This document shows positions 1 to 5,598 of a stretch of 5,660 nucleotides of DNA, piece after piece; position 1 is the first letter of the stretch; the number at the start of each line of letters is the position of its first letter. The position numbers were made by a program, and so were the translations under genes. This stretch comes from Thermoplasmata archaeon (GTDB lineage: Archaea > Thermoplasmatota > Thermoplasmata > Lutacidiplasmatales > UBA184): assembly GCA_030039715.1 (NCBI GenBank), contig JASHVA010000134.1, positions 1-5,660 of the forward strand, given 5' to 3'. The notes beneath the pieces are model-generated. The model was not told the DNA's origin. It searched no databases and was given only the letters and a program-made list of their open reading frames with translations.

Positions 1-296
1 GTGATCGACCAGTCGTCGCCGGTCGGGAGCCCCGTCTCGACGAACTCGATCGGGTAGACGAGCGCGTGGAAGATGATCCGGATGGTGAACGGACCTCCGG
101 CGACCACGTAGCTGCCCTGGGCGGGCTGGACGAGGTAGCCTGCGAGCGTTCCGACGGTGAAGGTGTACGTTCCGTTCTCGAGGGAGAAGGAGATCGAGGA
201 GGGGCCGAGCGCGGAGGTGCCGTACGTCGTGGTGCTGTCGGTCGCGACGCTCCACTCGGTTCCGCTCGGCAGGCCCTGCTCGACGAACGTGACGGG
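1..296 (-). repeat. Tandem protein repeats of the 'FxExGLPxGxxW' type within the surface protein
   Basis: Two successive units of about 80 residues are visible. The first starts at base 296 (residue 375, 'PVTFVEQGLPSGTEW') and runs through 'SLENGTYTFTVGTLAGY' to 'TIRIIFHA'. The second starts at about base 53 (residue 456, 'PIEFVETGLPTGDDW') and leaves the window. Each unit looks like a beta-sandwich with the core F-x-E-x-G-L-P-x-G-x-x-W. Similar repeats are common in exported proteins of Thermoplasmata, from general knowledge. Confidence 0.65.
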
Positions 297-1418
297 GTAC
301 GGTCCTTTCTTCGCCGGGACCCCGACGCTCAGCACCTGACCGACCCACGTGAGGCAGTCGCTCCCGCCCGATGCGACCGCGGCGGTCGTGTTGTTGCTGC
401 CGACCGTTACCGGCAAGTTATAGAACGTCCGAGTGTCCGAGAGGTTGCCGTACGACCAGGTCGCGGTGCTCTCGTGCGGGTCCGACCCGTAGAACGCGTT
501 CGCGTCCACGACGGAGCCGTTCCACAACGCTGAGTTCCCGGGGAGCTGACCGTCGGCGACGATGTAGGTCGTCTGGGCGGTCGAGGAGTTCGTGTTCGAA
601 TAGTTCAGCTGACTGGTCTGGGTATCGGGTGCGTTGCCGCCGATCGGCAGCGCGCCCGAGTAGATCGTCACCTGGTTCAACACCGTGCCGTTCTGGAAGA
701 TCGCGATGAGCGAGGCGCCCTCGTCCATCGGCACGACCTGGGCCTCGGACCAAGGGTCGCCGCCGTCCGTGATTCCCGACGGGAATCCCGTGAGCGCGTT
801 CTCGCCGTTCGCGATGTAGTCCGTCACGTCCGCGACGAAGGTGTAGATGTAGGTGGGGGCCCAGCACGGCGACGGCGTCGCGTACGCGGTCCACGTCCCG
901 GAGACATTGTAACCGTTCAACGTGCCGTTGTCGGCCGGTACGTTGTCATCGAGGATCGACCAGAGCATGTACGCCGCGACGAGCGTCGAACTGCCTGGCC
1001 AGGTCAGGTCAATCTGGCCGTATCCCTGGTCGCGCAGGGCGGCGCCCCCGGCGACGTACGAGTAGGGACCGGTGACGGTAGCGAACGGTTGCATCGCCGA
1101 GTTGAACAGGGGGCCGGGGGCGGTCCCAGCGGGCGTGGAAGCGGCGGAAGGAGAAACGTCGCGAGCCGGCCGGGCCGAATTCCCACTCTCCGTGCAAGCC
1201 CCGGCGGCGGGGGCGGTCGACGCCGAAGGGCTCACGCTCGGAGCGGCCGGCGCCGCGGCCGACGTCGCGTGCGGGGCGGAGGAGGTCGCGGGACCGGAGG
1301 CGTGTCCTACGGCCAGGACGGACGCGAACAACAGGACGACGACGGCGATGGCGAGGAGAGTCGGCCCACGAAACGTTCGGCTTCCGGCGGGCTCCCCGAG
1401 GCCTCGACTCTCGTACAT
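1..1418 (-). CDS. Exported surface protein with DUF3344-like region and C-terminal 'GLPSGTEW' repeats (3' end outside window)
   Basis: The frame is open from an ATG at 1416-1418 to the window edge, giving 472 residues without a stop. Residues 1-18 are polar and basic, 19-38 are a hydrophobic signal or anchor segment, and 40-105 are an Ala/Pro/Ser/Thr-rich linker. Residues about 118-365 read like an extracellular beta-sandwich: 'AYMLW' (149-153), 'TLNGYNVSGTW', 'VADVTDYI' (195-202), 'GASLIAIFQNG' (234-244), 'VADGQLPGN' and 'DCLTWVGQVLS' (354-364). This order resembles DUF3344-type archaeal proteins from memory, so the family name is tentative. Residues 375-454 form one 'PVTFVEQGLPSGTEW' repeat and a second starts at 456 ('PIEFVETGLPTGDDW'), so more repeats may follow. 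At least ten N-X-S/T sequons fit a glycosylated protein outside the cell. It is transcribed divergently from the M29-like gene. The substrate or role is unknown; adhesion or S-layer association is inference. Confidence 0.8.
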   Translation of the reverse strand, partial: MYESRGLGEPAGSRTFRGPTLLAIAVVVLLFASVLAVGHASGPATSSAPHATSAAAPAAPSVSPSASTAPAAGACTESGNSARPARDVSPSAASTPAGTAPGPLFNSAMQPFATVTGPYSYVAGGAALRDQGYGQIDLTWPGSSTLVAAYMLWSILDDNVPADNGTLNGYNVSGTWTAYATPSPCWAPTYIYTFVADVTDYIANGENALTGFPSGITDGGDPWSEAQVVPMDEGASLIAIFQNGTVLNQVTIYSGALPIGGNAPDTQTSQLNYSNTNSSTAQTTYIVADGQLPGNSALWNGSVVDANAFYGSDPHESTATWSYGNLSDTRTFYNLPVTVGSNNTTAAVASGGSDCLTWVGQVLSVGVPAKKGPYPVTFVEQGLPSGTEWSVATDSTTTYGTSALGPSSISFSLENGTYTFTVGTLAGYLVQPAQGSYVVAGGPFTIRIIFHALVYPIEFVETGLPTGDDWSI

Positions 1419-1458
1419 TGAATCGCTGGGTGTCCGACCGAGGGCAGTGGCGTCACGG

Positions 1459-1466
1459 CATAAACA
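1459..1466 (-). promoter_or_regulatory. Possible TATA element of the surface protein gene
   Basis: On the minus strand this reads TGTTTATG. It is one of the few AT-rich stretches in the 155-base divergent gap and lies about 45 bases ahead of the ATG. That would place the transcript start near 1436 and give a short leader of roughly 18 bases. No Shine-Dalgarno sequence is visible. The call rests on base composition and spacing only. Confidence 0.35.
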
Positions 1467-1540
1467 TTGGGGTGATTTTGCGGGGGTCCGGAGGTTACGG
1501 ACGGCTCGACCCGACCCGTTTCGCATGCTCCCTAAGCGAC

Positions 1541-1549
1541 ATACAAGTA
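1541..1549 (+). promoter_or_regulatory. Possible TATA element of the M29-like gene
   Basis: The sequence ATACAAGTA is centred 29 bases before the ATG at 1574. This is the spacing expected for a leaderless archaeal transcript that starts at or next to the initiation codon. The match to a TATA consensus is weak, but there is no Shine-Dalgarno sequence before the ATG, which supports a leaderless start. Confidence 0.3.
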
Positions 1550-1573
1550 GGGCAGGGGGCTGACGGAGCGCTG

Positions 1574-2683
1574 ATGTCGGAAGTCCCGTCCGAGCTCGAG
1601 CGCGCCGCCGCCCGCCAGATCGTGACGAGGTACCTCAAGGTCCGCCCGGGCGAGAACGCGGTCATCGAATCCTGGGATCACACGATCCGCTTCGGCGCCG
1701 CGATGGTCGACGAGGTCCGTCGAGCCGGCGGACGGACCCTTCATATCCAGGAGGACGAGGACGCCTGGTGGCGGGCGATCGACCGGAAGCAGAGCCGGCT
1801 CCTCGGGCGGTCGAGCGCGCCGGAATGGGCGGCGCTGAAGGCCGCCGACGTCTACGTCCACTTCTGGGGTCCGGGCGACACCGACCGCATCGAGAAGCTG
1901 CCCGAGAAGACGTTCGACGAAGCGCTCGCCTGGTTCTCCCCGTGGTATGCGAGCGCCCGGAAGTCCGGGCTGCGGGGGAGCCGAATCGCCCTCGGCTTCG
2001 CGAGCGAGGGAAGGGCGCGCGAGTGGGGTCTCGACCGATCGCAGTGGCGCGATGGCATCCTCCGAGCGTGCCTCACCGACCCTGCCGAAACCGCCCGGCG
2101 CGGAGCCCGATTGTTCCGGGCACTCTCTCGGGGCAAGAATGTGCGGATCACGCACTCCAACGGGACCGATCTCGAGGTCGCCCTGGCAGGAGCCGCTCCT
2201 CGACTACACGACGGGACGCCGCATCCTCGCGACAAGAGATACGGACCGAGCGACATGCTGGCCCAGATTCCCGCCGGCCGGGTCGACGTGGCGCTCGACT
2301 CGAAGACCGCCGAGGGACGTCTCCGCGCCAACCGGCGGACGAACATCTGGTGGTACTGGAGCGCCGGCGGGGCGTTCGAGTTCGCGAACGGACGGTTGAC
2401 CTCGTACTCCTTCGAGCAGGGCGAGGAAGAGTTCACGCGTCGGTACAAGGGCGGAACCGCCGGCCGGGACCGGACCGGGGCGCTGATCTTCGGCCTCAAT
2501 CCGGCCGCGACGGACGTTCCGAATCTGGAGACCATCGAGCTCGGCTCCGTGACCCTCGCGGTCGGGCGGAACCAGCACCTCCACGGCTCGAACCGATCGA
2601 GCTTCATGAACTGGATCACGCTGGCGGGGGCCGACGTCGCGATCGACGGGACCCCCGTGCTCCGAGCGGGAGCGCTGCTCTAG
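1574..2683 (+). CDS. M29 (AmpT/AmpS-like) aminopeptidase-fold protein, probably lacking the metal site
   Basis: 369 residues, slightly shorter than typical M29 aminopeptidases (about 400). The start fits the family N-terminus: 'ARQIVTRYLKVRPGENAVIES' (13-33) matches the usual opening helix and 'vkpGd.vlI' strand. An in-frame ATG at 1418 would add 52 non-homologous residues and lies in the promoter region of the divergent gene. Later landmarks are 'VRITHSNGTDLEVALAG' (190-206), 'QIPAGRVDVALDSKTAEGRL' (231-250), 'GALIFGLNP' (302-310) and 'VTLAVGRNQHLHGSNRS' to 'NWITL' (326-350). M29 enzymes use Glu, Glu, His, His and Asp as metal ligands, within 'PxGEVFxAP', 'LGExxxGxNP', 'HIAxG' and 'HWD'. Here the aligned residues are Arg236, Ala303, Thr327 or Leu328, Asn346 and Ile348. 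A peptidase function is therefore doubtful. No signal peptide is seen, so it is likely cytoplasmic. It converges on the kelch gene. Confidence 0.8.
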   Translation: MSEVPSELERAAARQIVTRYLKVRPGENAVIESWDHTIRFGAAMVDEVRRAGGRTLHIQEDEDAWWRAIDRKQSRLLGRSSAPEWAALKAADVYVHFWGPGDTDRIEKLPEKTFDEALAWFSPWYASARKSGLRGSRIALGFASEGRAREWGLDRSQWRDGILRACLTDPAETARRGARLFRALSRGKNVRITHSNGTDLEVALAGAAPRLHDGTPHPRDKRYGPSDMLAQIPAGRVDVALDSKTAEGRLRANRRTNIWWYWSAGGAFEFANGRLTSYSFEQGEEEFTRRYKGGTAGRDRTGALIFGLNPAATDVPNLETIELGSVTLAVGRNQHLHGSNRSSFMNWITLAGADVAIDGTPVLRAGALL

Positions 2684-2717
2684 CCCCAAGCGCGGCGAAC
2701 TCCTCCCCGCGAGCCGT

Positions 2718-3887
2718 TCACGCGGTCTTCGTGACGTTGGTCCAGACGCCCGCCGCGTACGTCCAGGTGTCGGAGAGGGTGTGGGCGACCACGGCCGTCG
2801 AGTTCAGGCCGCCGAACAGGAGCACGTTGTTTCCCGCGGGATCGTCGACCAGCCCCTCCGCGAAGCGGTGCGACGGGGTATCGGACGGGTTCGTGACGTT
2901 CGTCCAGACCCCGCCTTGAAAGGTCCAGGTGTCGGCGGGAGTGTTCCAGTTGGACTTCATGCCCGAATCGTTGATCCCCTCGAAGAGCAGGATGTAGCCG
3001 TCGGCCGAGTCGTACGTGAGACCGACGAACCACCGGGGTCCGGGCGCCGAGAGGGACGAGAGCTCGGTCCAGCGCCCGCCCGAGAACTTCCAGGTGTCCT
3101 CGAGCGTCTTGTCCTTGAGACCCTTCACGTCCGTCCATCCACCGTACATCAGGACGTAGCCGTCCGCCGCATCGTAGGCGAGGCCTTCGGCGAACCGGCC
3201 CATCGGCGCCGGGCCGACCGTGGCGGTGACGTTGATCCACTTGCCGCCCGCGAACTCCCACGTAGCGTTGAGGGTCTTGTGCGTGGCCGTGAGTCCCCCG
3301 AAGAGAACGATGTACCCATCGGCGGCGTCGTAGCTCATTCCCATCGCGACCATGGGCGGAGGAGCGGGCCCCGCGGTCGCGGTCACGTTCTTCCAGACCC
3401 CGCCGCTGTACTCCCAGGTGTCGTTGAAGGTTCGATGGGCGCCCGCCCCGCCGAACAGCACCACATAGCCGTCCGCGGCGTCGTAGGCGATGCCGGCGTG
3501 AGCCCGGGCCGGCGGAGCCGCCGCGATGTCGAGGTTGGTCCAGCGGCCGTTCGAGTAGCTCCATGTCGCGTTCCCCCCGCTCGAACCGCTGAACATCAGC
3601 ACATAGCCATCTTTCGCATCGTACACCATGTTGGGACCCCAACGACGGCTCGGGTAGCTCGCCGACGTGGCCTTCGACTTCTGCAGATTCTCGAGCGAGA
3701 ACGACGAGAGCGCGCCGCTGGCCGCGACACCGGCCAGCACCACGAGGACGGCCGTGGCCACGCCGGCGATCGTACACCCGGTGGACCATCGGGTCCTTCG
3801 CGTCAATTCCCCTCGTGCTCCGATCGGGAGCCGCGTTCCCCTGAGGCTCCGGGAAGGTAAGGCTTCTGACTGGGTCGCCGCCGTCAC
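2718..3887 (-). CDS. Kelch-like six-bladed beta-propeller protein, membrane-anchored or secreted
   Basis: 389 residues. The start is a GTG at 3885-3887. It is the first usable start after an in-frame stop near 4058, and no Shine-Dalgarno sequence decides it; a TTG at residue 28 is an alternative. Residues 1-36 are polar and basic. Residues 37-58 are hydrophobic ('AGVATAVLVVLAGVAASGAL'), acting either as an N-terminal anchor or as a cleaved signal. Six repeats fill residues 83-386, each 'YDAADGYVVLFGG', a loop, then 'TWxYSGGxWxNVT', as in kelch/galactose-oxidase-type propellers. Blade 1 has 'FSG', blade 5 'FEG', and blade 6 the diverged 'DDPAGNNVLLFGG'. The protein stops three residues after blade 6, so there is no C-terminal anchor. 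Nine N-X-S/T sequons (N106, N155, N167, N207, N219, N306, N330, N362, N384) suggest glycosylation outside the cell. The ligand is unknown; binding or adhesion is inference. Confidence 0.88.
   Translation of the reverse strand: MTAATQSEALPSRSLRGTRLPIGARGELTRRTRWSTGCTIAGVATAVLVVLAGVAASGALSSFSLENLQKSKATSASYPSRRWGPNMVYDAKDGYVLMFSGSSGGNATWSYSNGRWTNLDIAAAPPARAHAGIAYDAADGYVVLFGGAGAHRTFNDTWEYSGGVWKNVTATAGPAPPPMVAMGMSYDAADGYIVLFGGLTATHKTLNATWEFAGGKWINVTATVGPAPMGRFAEGLAYDAADGYVLMYGGWTDVKGLKDKTLEDTWKFSGGRWTELSSLSAPGPRWFVGLTYDSADGYILLFEGINDSGMKSNWNTPADTWTFQGGVWTNVTNPSDTPSHRFAEGLVDDPAGNNVLLFGGLNSTAVVAHTLSDTWTYAAGVWTNVTKTA
2730..3638 (-). repeat. Six kelch-like repeats
   Basis: Approximate units, in protein order: 3531-3638, 3381-3500, 3225-3344, 3054-3194, 2892-3029 and 2730-2864. 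Each encodes a D-x-A-D-G-Y-hydrophobic strand, F-G-G, a variable loop of 6-20 residues, and T-W-x-[YF]-x-G-G-x-W. Blades 4 to 6 have the longest loops. The repeats are also visible at DNA level, as recurring codons for YDAADGY near 3162, 3317 and 3469. Confidence 0.85.
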
Positions 3888-3929
3888 CGAGCGGACTGCG
3901 CGGCGGTGTCTGCCGTGCCCTCCGAAGAC

Positions 3930-4110
3930 CGGTCCGCGAGCAGGCGATCTCGATCTCGGTCGCGATCGCTCCGGGTCCTCCGCCCCGGTGTAGGTGCGTC
4001 CACCTGGCCGGCAGCCGCCGAGCGAATTTCTTTCCGATCGCGCCGACGTGGAGGGTCATGCGCTTTCCGCAGGCAGCGCAGATCGCGATGAGCGCGTATA
4101 CGTCACTGGC
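3930..4110 (-). pseudogene. Possible remnant of a small zinc-binding protein
   Basis: The minus-strand frame reads 'VYALIAICAACGKRM', then 'RRLPARWTHLHRGG' and 'ATEIEIACSRTG'. The order of CxxC, a 'LPxxWxxL' turn, a hydrophobic strand and another Cys resembles small zinc-ribbon proteins, but the final CxxC is incomplete (C-S-R-T). There is no ATG or GTG just ahead of the motif, only a TTG upstream. The frame does not stop before running through the kelch gene in the wrong register. It may be a decayed gene, a frameshifted one, or chance. Confidence 0.2.
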
Positions 4111-4204
4111 CCCGGGGACGCGCGCGTTCAAGGGCCCCCGGGCGGCCCCTCGAACCGGCGACCGTCGTCGCTCGGCGTTCGCAGAAGTCCTACGCCCCGT
4201 CCTC

Positions 4205-4241
4205 CCCGGTCTCACCGGGAGCGGCGTTCCTTTGGACGCCG
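4205..4241. repeat. Two adjacent short hairpins downstream of the membrane protein gene
   Basis: The first is CCCGGT-CTC-ACCGGG at 4205-4219, a perfect six-base stem. The second is at 4222-4241, an eight-base stem (CGGCGTTC / GGACGCCG, with one G-T pair) around CTTT. They sit 50-90 bases past the stop codon of the membrane protein gene on the minus strand. No T-run follows on that strand, so they do not look like an archaeal terminator. They may be a 3' UTR structure or simply a by-product of high GC. Confidence 0.3.
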
Positions 4242-4290
4242 GCCCCGGTGCTTCAGCCCACCGCCCGCACACGACGCGGAGCGTCCCAGT

Positions 4291-5019
4291 TCAGCCGATC
4301 CGTACGTCCTGGTAGATCGACGCCTGGGCCGCCTTCTTCCCACCCGGGAACAACCGCGAGCGAACCCGGAGGTACCCCCAGGCGAACAAGGAGTACGGAA
4401 CGACCTGAAGGATCCCGAACCAGAGCAGTTGGGCAGAGACGTTCATGATCGGCGTCGGGTCCCACGAGCCCGCCTGGGCGCTCGCGATCACCGCGGAGAA
4501 CTCGTTCCAGAAGGTGGAGAATTCGACCAGGGCGAGCACCAGGGCCGCCCCGAATCCGGACCAGAGAATTCCCCGGGCGACCCCGTCCGCGCGACCGTAG
4601 GGGAGCGCGACGAAGCCGAACGCGCACACGGTCGTGAAGACGAAGCTCCCGACGACGAGGAACGCGAGGTCCCAGCGGAAGGTCGCGAGCGCGGCGGCCA
4701 CGGACTGTCCCGCCTGGGCCGTCAGCGAACCGGCGGCGAGTTGGAAGAAGATCTCCACGACCAGGAGGCCGGCGAGCCCGACGGCGAGCACCACCGTCCC
4801 GCGCGCGACCCACGGACGATGCGCACCGGAGAACGCGCGGCGTCCGAACCACAAGAACGCGACTCCCATGAGCAGCAGGAGCGCCCCGACGTAGGAGATC
4901 ACCGGGATCCAGGACAGAAGGAATCCGATCACCATGAGCCGCAGGCCGGTCCACGTATGGTTCCGAAGCCGCGCGAGCATCGGGGGGGACGCTAATGCGG
5001 ACGCGAAGGGCGCCGACAT
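4291..5019 (-). CDS. Six-helix integral membrane protein of unknown function
   Basis: 242 residues. Hydrophobic segments lie at about 26-40, 42-58, 74-96, 115-139, 149-177 and 195-217, suggesting six membrane helices. The first two are a tight hairpin ('MVIGFLLSWIPVISYVGALLLLMGVAFLWF'-type composition, residues 29-58). A basic patch follows helix 2 (G59-R61), and the C-terminus is polar and basic ('RSRLFPGGKKA' at 220-230). The general layout recalls archaeal DUF973-type membrane proteins, but I see no diagnostic motif, so no name is assigned. There are two possible starts: the ATG at 5019, used here, and an ATG at 4980 (residue 14) nearer the first helix. Neither has a Shine-Dalgarno sequence. 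The frame's composition and the regular hydrophobic pattern make a real gene very likely. It is divergent from the RHH gene and shares a 153-base control region with it. Confidence 0.8.
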   Translation of the reverse strand: MSAPFASALASPPMLARLRNHTWTGLRLMVIGFLLSWIPVISYVGALLLLMGVAFLWFGRRAFSGAHRPWVARGTVVLAVGLAGLLVVEIFFQLAAGSLTAQAGQSVAAALATFRWDLAFLVVGSFVFTTVCAFGFVALPYGRADGVARGILWSGFGAALVLALVEFSTFWNEFSAVIASAQAGSWDPTPIMNVSAQLLWFGILQVVPYSLFAWGYLRVRSRLFPGGKKAAQASIYQDVRIG

Positions 5020-5067
5020 GAAGCGAAAGAACCGACCCGACTCGGAGCCTGGGACCGGCGGGCCACG

Positions 5068-5076
5068 CTTAACCTT
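5068..5076 (-). promoter_or_regulatory. Possible TATA element of the membrane protein gene
   Basis: The minus strand reads AAGGTTAAG here, about 53 bases before the ATG at 5019. A transcript starting about 26 bases downstream would carry a leader of a similar length. The match is weak, but little else in the 50 bases ahead of the gene is AT-rich. If translation starts at residue 14 instead, the leader would be longer. Confidence 0.3.
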
Positions 5077-5118
5077 GGCCCGAACTACGCCCGGAGACGC
5101 CCCACCGGTGTCCGCTCG

Positions 5119-5138
5119 TGTTAAACGAAGGTTTCACA
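5119..5138. promoter_or_regulatory. Palindromic operator candidate upstream of the RHH gene
   Basis: The half-site TGTTAAAC (5119-5126) faces GTTTCACA (5131-5138) across the four-base spacer GAAG, with seven of eight positions complementary. It ends four bases before the TATA element of the RHH gene, over the expected TFB-binding region. TGTTAAAC recurs in direct orientation at 5162-5169. Placement and symmetry fit binding by a dimeric or tandem RHH protein, most simply the product of the adjacent gene. Binding is inferred. Confidence 0.45.
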
Positions 5139-5141
5139 ATG

Positions 5142-5152
5142 TCTAAATAATC
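5142..5152 (+). promoter_or_regulatory. TATA element of the RHH gene (leaderless promoter)
   Basis: TCTAAATAATC is centred 26 bases before the GTG at 5173, the classic archaeal spacing for a transcript starting at the initiation codon. The surrounding stretch 5119-5169 is the most AT-rich part of the window. There is no Shine-Dalgarno sequence ahead of the GTG, in line with leaderless translation. A second AT-rich block, TTATATT at 5154-5160, is too close to the start to serve as the TATA box for this codon. Confidence 0.65.
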
Positions 5153-5161
5153 GTTATATTC

Positions 5162-5169
5162 TGTTAAAC
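5162..5169 (+). repeat. Second direct copy of the TGTTAAAC half-site
   Basis: An exact copy of the octamer at 5119-5126, 43 bases downstream. This is close to four turns of the DNA helix, so both copies would face the same side. It lies between the TATA element and the GTG, where a bound protein would block RNA polymerase. Confidence 0.4.
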
Positions 5170-5172
5170 CGC

Positions 5173-5571
5173 GTGCGAACTGCTCGTGCCGACTCTCCGC
5201 CGGGCCGCTTCCTCGGCGTGCGCCTGACGCTCGAGGAGGAGACCCAGCTCGAACAGTTCCGCTCTCAGCACGACCTCCCGAACCGCTCCGAAGCGATCCG
5301 GGCGCTCGTCCGCGCGGCGGCGGAAACGCGCCCCGCGGACGTCAACGTGCCCGCGACGCTGCGGAACGAGCTCGAGGAGCTCGTCGAGGACGGCTACGCC
5401 CGGGACCTGGACAGCGCGGTGACGCTCGTCCTTACGCTCGGGCTCGGAGAGGTCGGGCGGATTCACGCGGAGCGACTGGCGGCGCTGCGAGACCACGCGC
5501 GCTCGTCGGCCGGCCGACGCGAGAACCGGAAGCGGGCGGACCGCGAGGGACGGGGACTCCTCGGGCGCTAG
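5173..5571 (+). CDS. Transcriptional regulator with two ribbon-helix-helix domains
   Basis: 132 residues, starting at a GTG fixed by the TATA element 26 bases upstream and by the position of the first domain. Domain 1 (about 13-50) has a strand 'FLGVRL', a helix from 'TLEEETQLEQFRSQH' and the archaeal RHH signature 'PNRSEAIRALVRAA' (36-49). Domain 2 (about 56-94) repeats the layout: strand 'VNVP', helix 'ATLRNELEELVEDG', then 'RDLDSAVTLVLTLGLGEV'. It lacks the NRSEAIR signature and is more hydrophobic, so it may serve pairing more than DNA contact. Residues 100-132 are a strongly basic tail. RHH proteins normally bind DNA as dimers of about 45-60 residue chains; a two-domain chain could mimic a dimer. 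The protein may control its own promoter and perhaps the divergent membrane gene. It recalls archaeal CdrS-type regulators only in domain 1. Confidence 0.85.
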   Translation: MRTARADSPPGRFLGVRLTLEEETQLEQFRSQHDLPNRSEAIRALVRAAAETRPADVNVPATLRNELEELVEDGYARDLDSAVTLVLTLGLGEVGRIHAERLAALRDHARSSAGRRENRKRADREGRGLLGR

Positions 5572-5598
5572 GTCCCCGACGCGGGATGGGGTTGCAAC

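Larger units (their letters stand above)
3888..4290. other. 403-base stretch without a convincing gene
   Basis: This lies between the kelch gene and the membrane protein gene, both on the minus strand. Open frames exist in several registers, as expected at this GC content, but none ends where a gene should or has a recognisable family signature. One minus-strand register (about 3930-4110) has a coding look with a CxxC motif but no credible start or stop. Two short hairpins lie at 4205-4241. No tRNA could be folded by eye: a GGTTCGA on the minus strand near 4150 lacks a complementary T-stem. Confidence 0.6.

Noticed and set aside
1418..1573. Extending the M29-like protein upstream to the ATG at 1418
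   Set aside because: The extra 52 residues match nothing in the family, and this stretch holds the promoters of both divergent genes.
2691..2711. Inverted repeat CGGCG-side CGCGG / CCGCG between the convergent M29-like and kelch genes, as a two-way terminator
   Set aside because: Only a five-base stem with an eleven-base loop and no T-run on either strand. Such pairs are expected by chance at this GC content.
1768..2919. 383-residue plus-strand open frame overlapping the M29-like gene
   Set aside because: Low-complexity Arg/Pro/Gly sequence with no family signature. The overlapping frame matches M29 along its length.
4130..4165. tRNA T-arm-like GGTTCGA on the minus strand
   Set aside because: The bases flanking the loop do not pair as a T-stem, and no acceptor or anticodon arm could be built around it.
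2680..4272. Long 530-residue minus-strand open frame covering the kelch gene
   Set aside because: It is rich in Arg, Gly and Pro with no domain, and reads the kelch repeats in the wrong register. The kelch frame has clear repeats and a signal segment.
3994..4995. Long plus-strand open frame of 333 residues opposite the membrane protein gene
   Set aside because: Its composition is almost entirely Arg, Glu, Pro, Gly and Asp, typical of the complement of a GC-rich gene. The minus strand gives a regular six-helix membrane protein.
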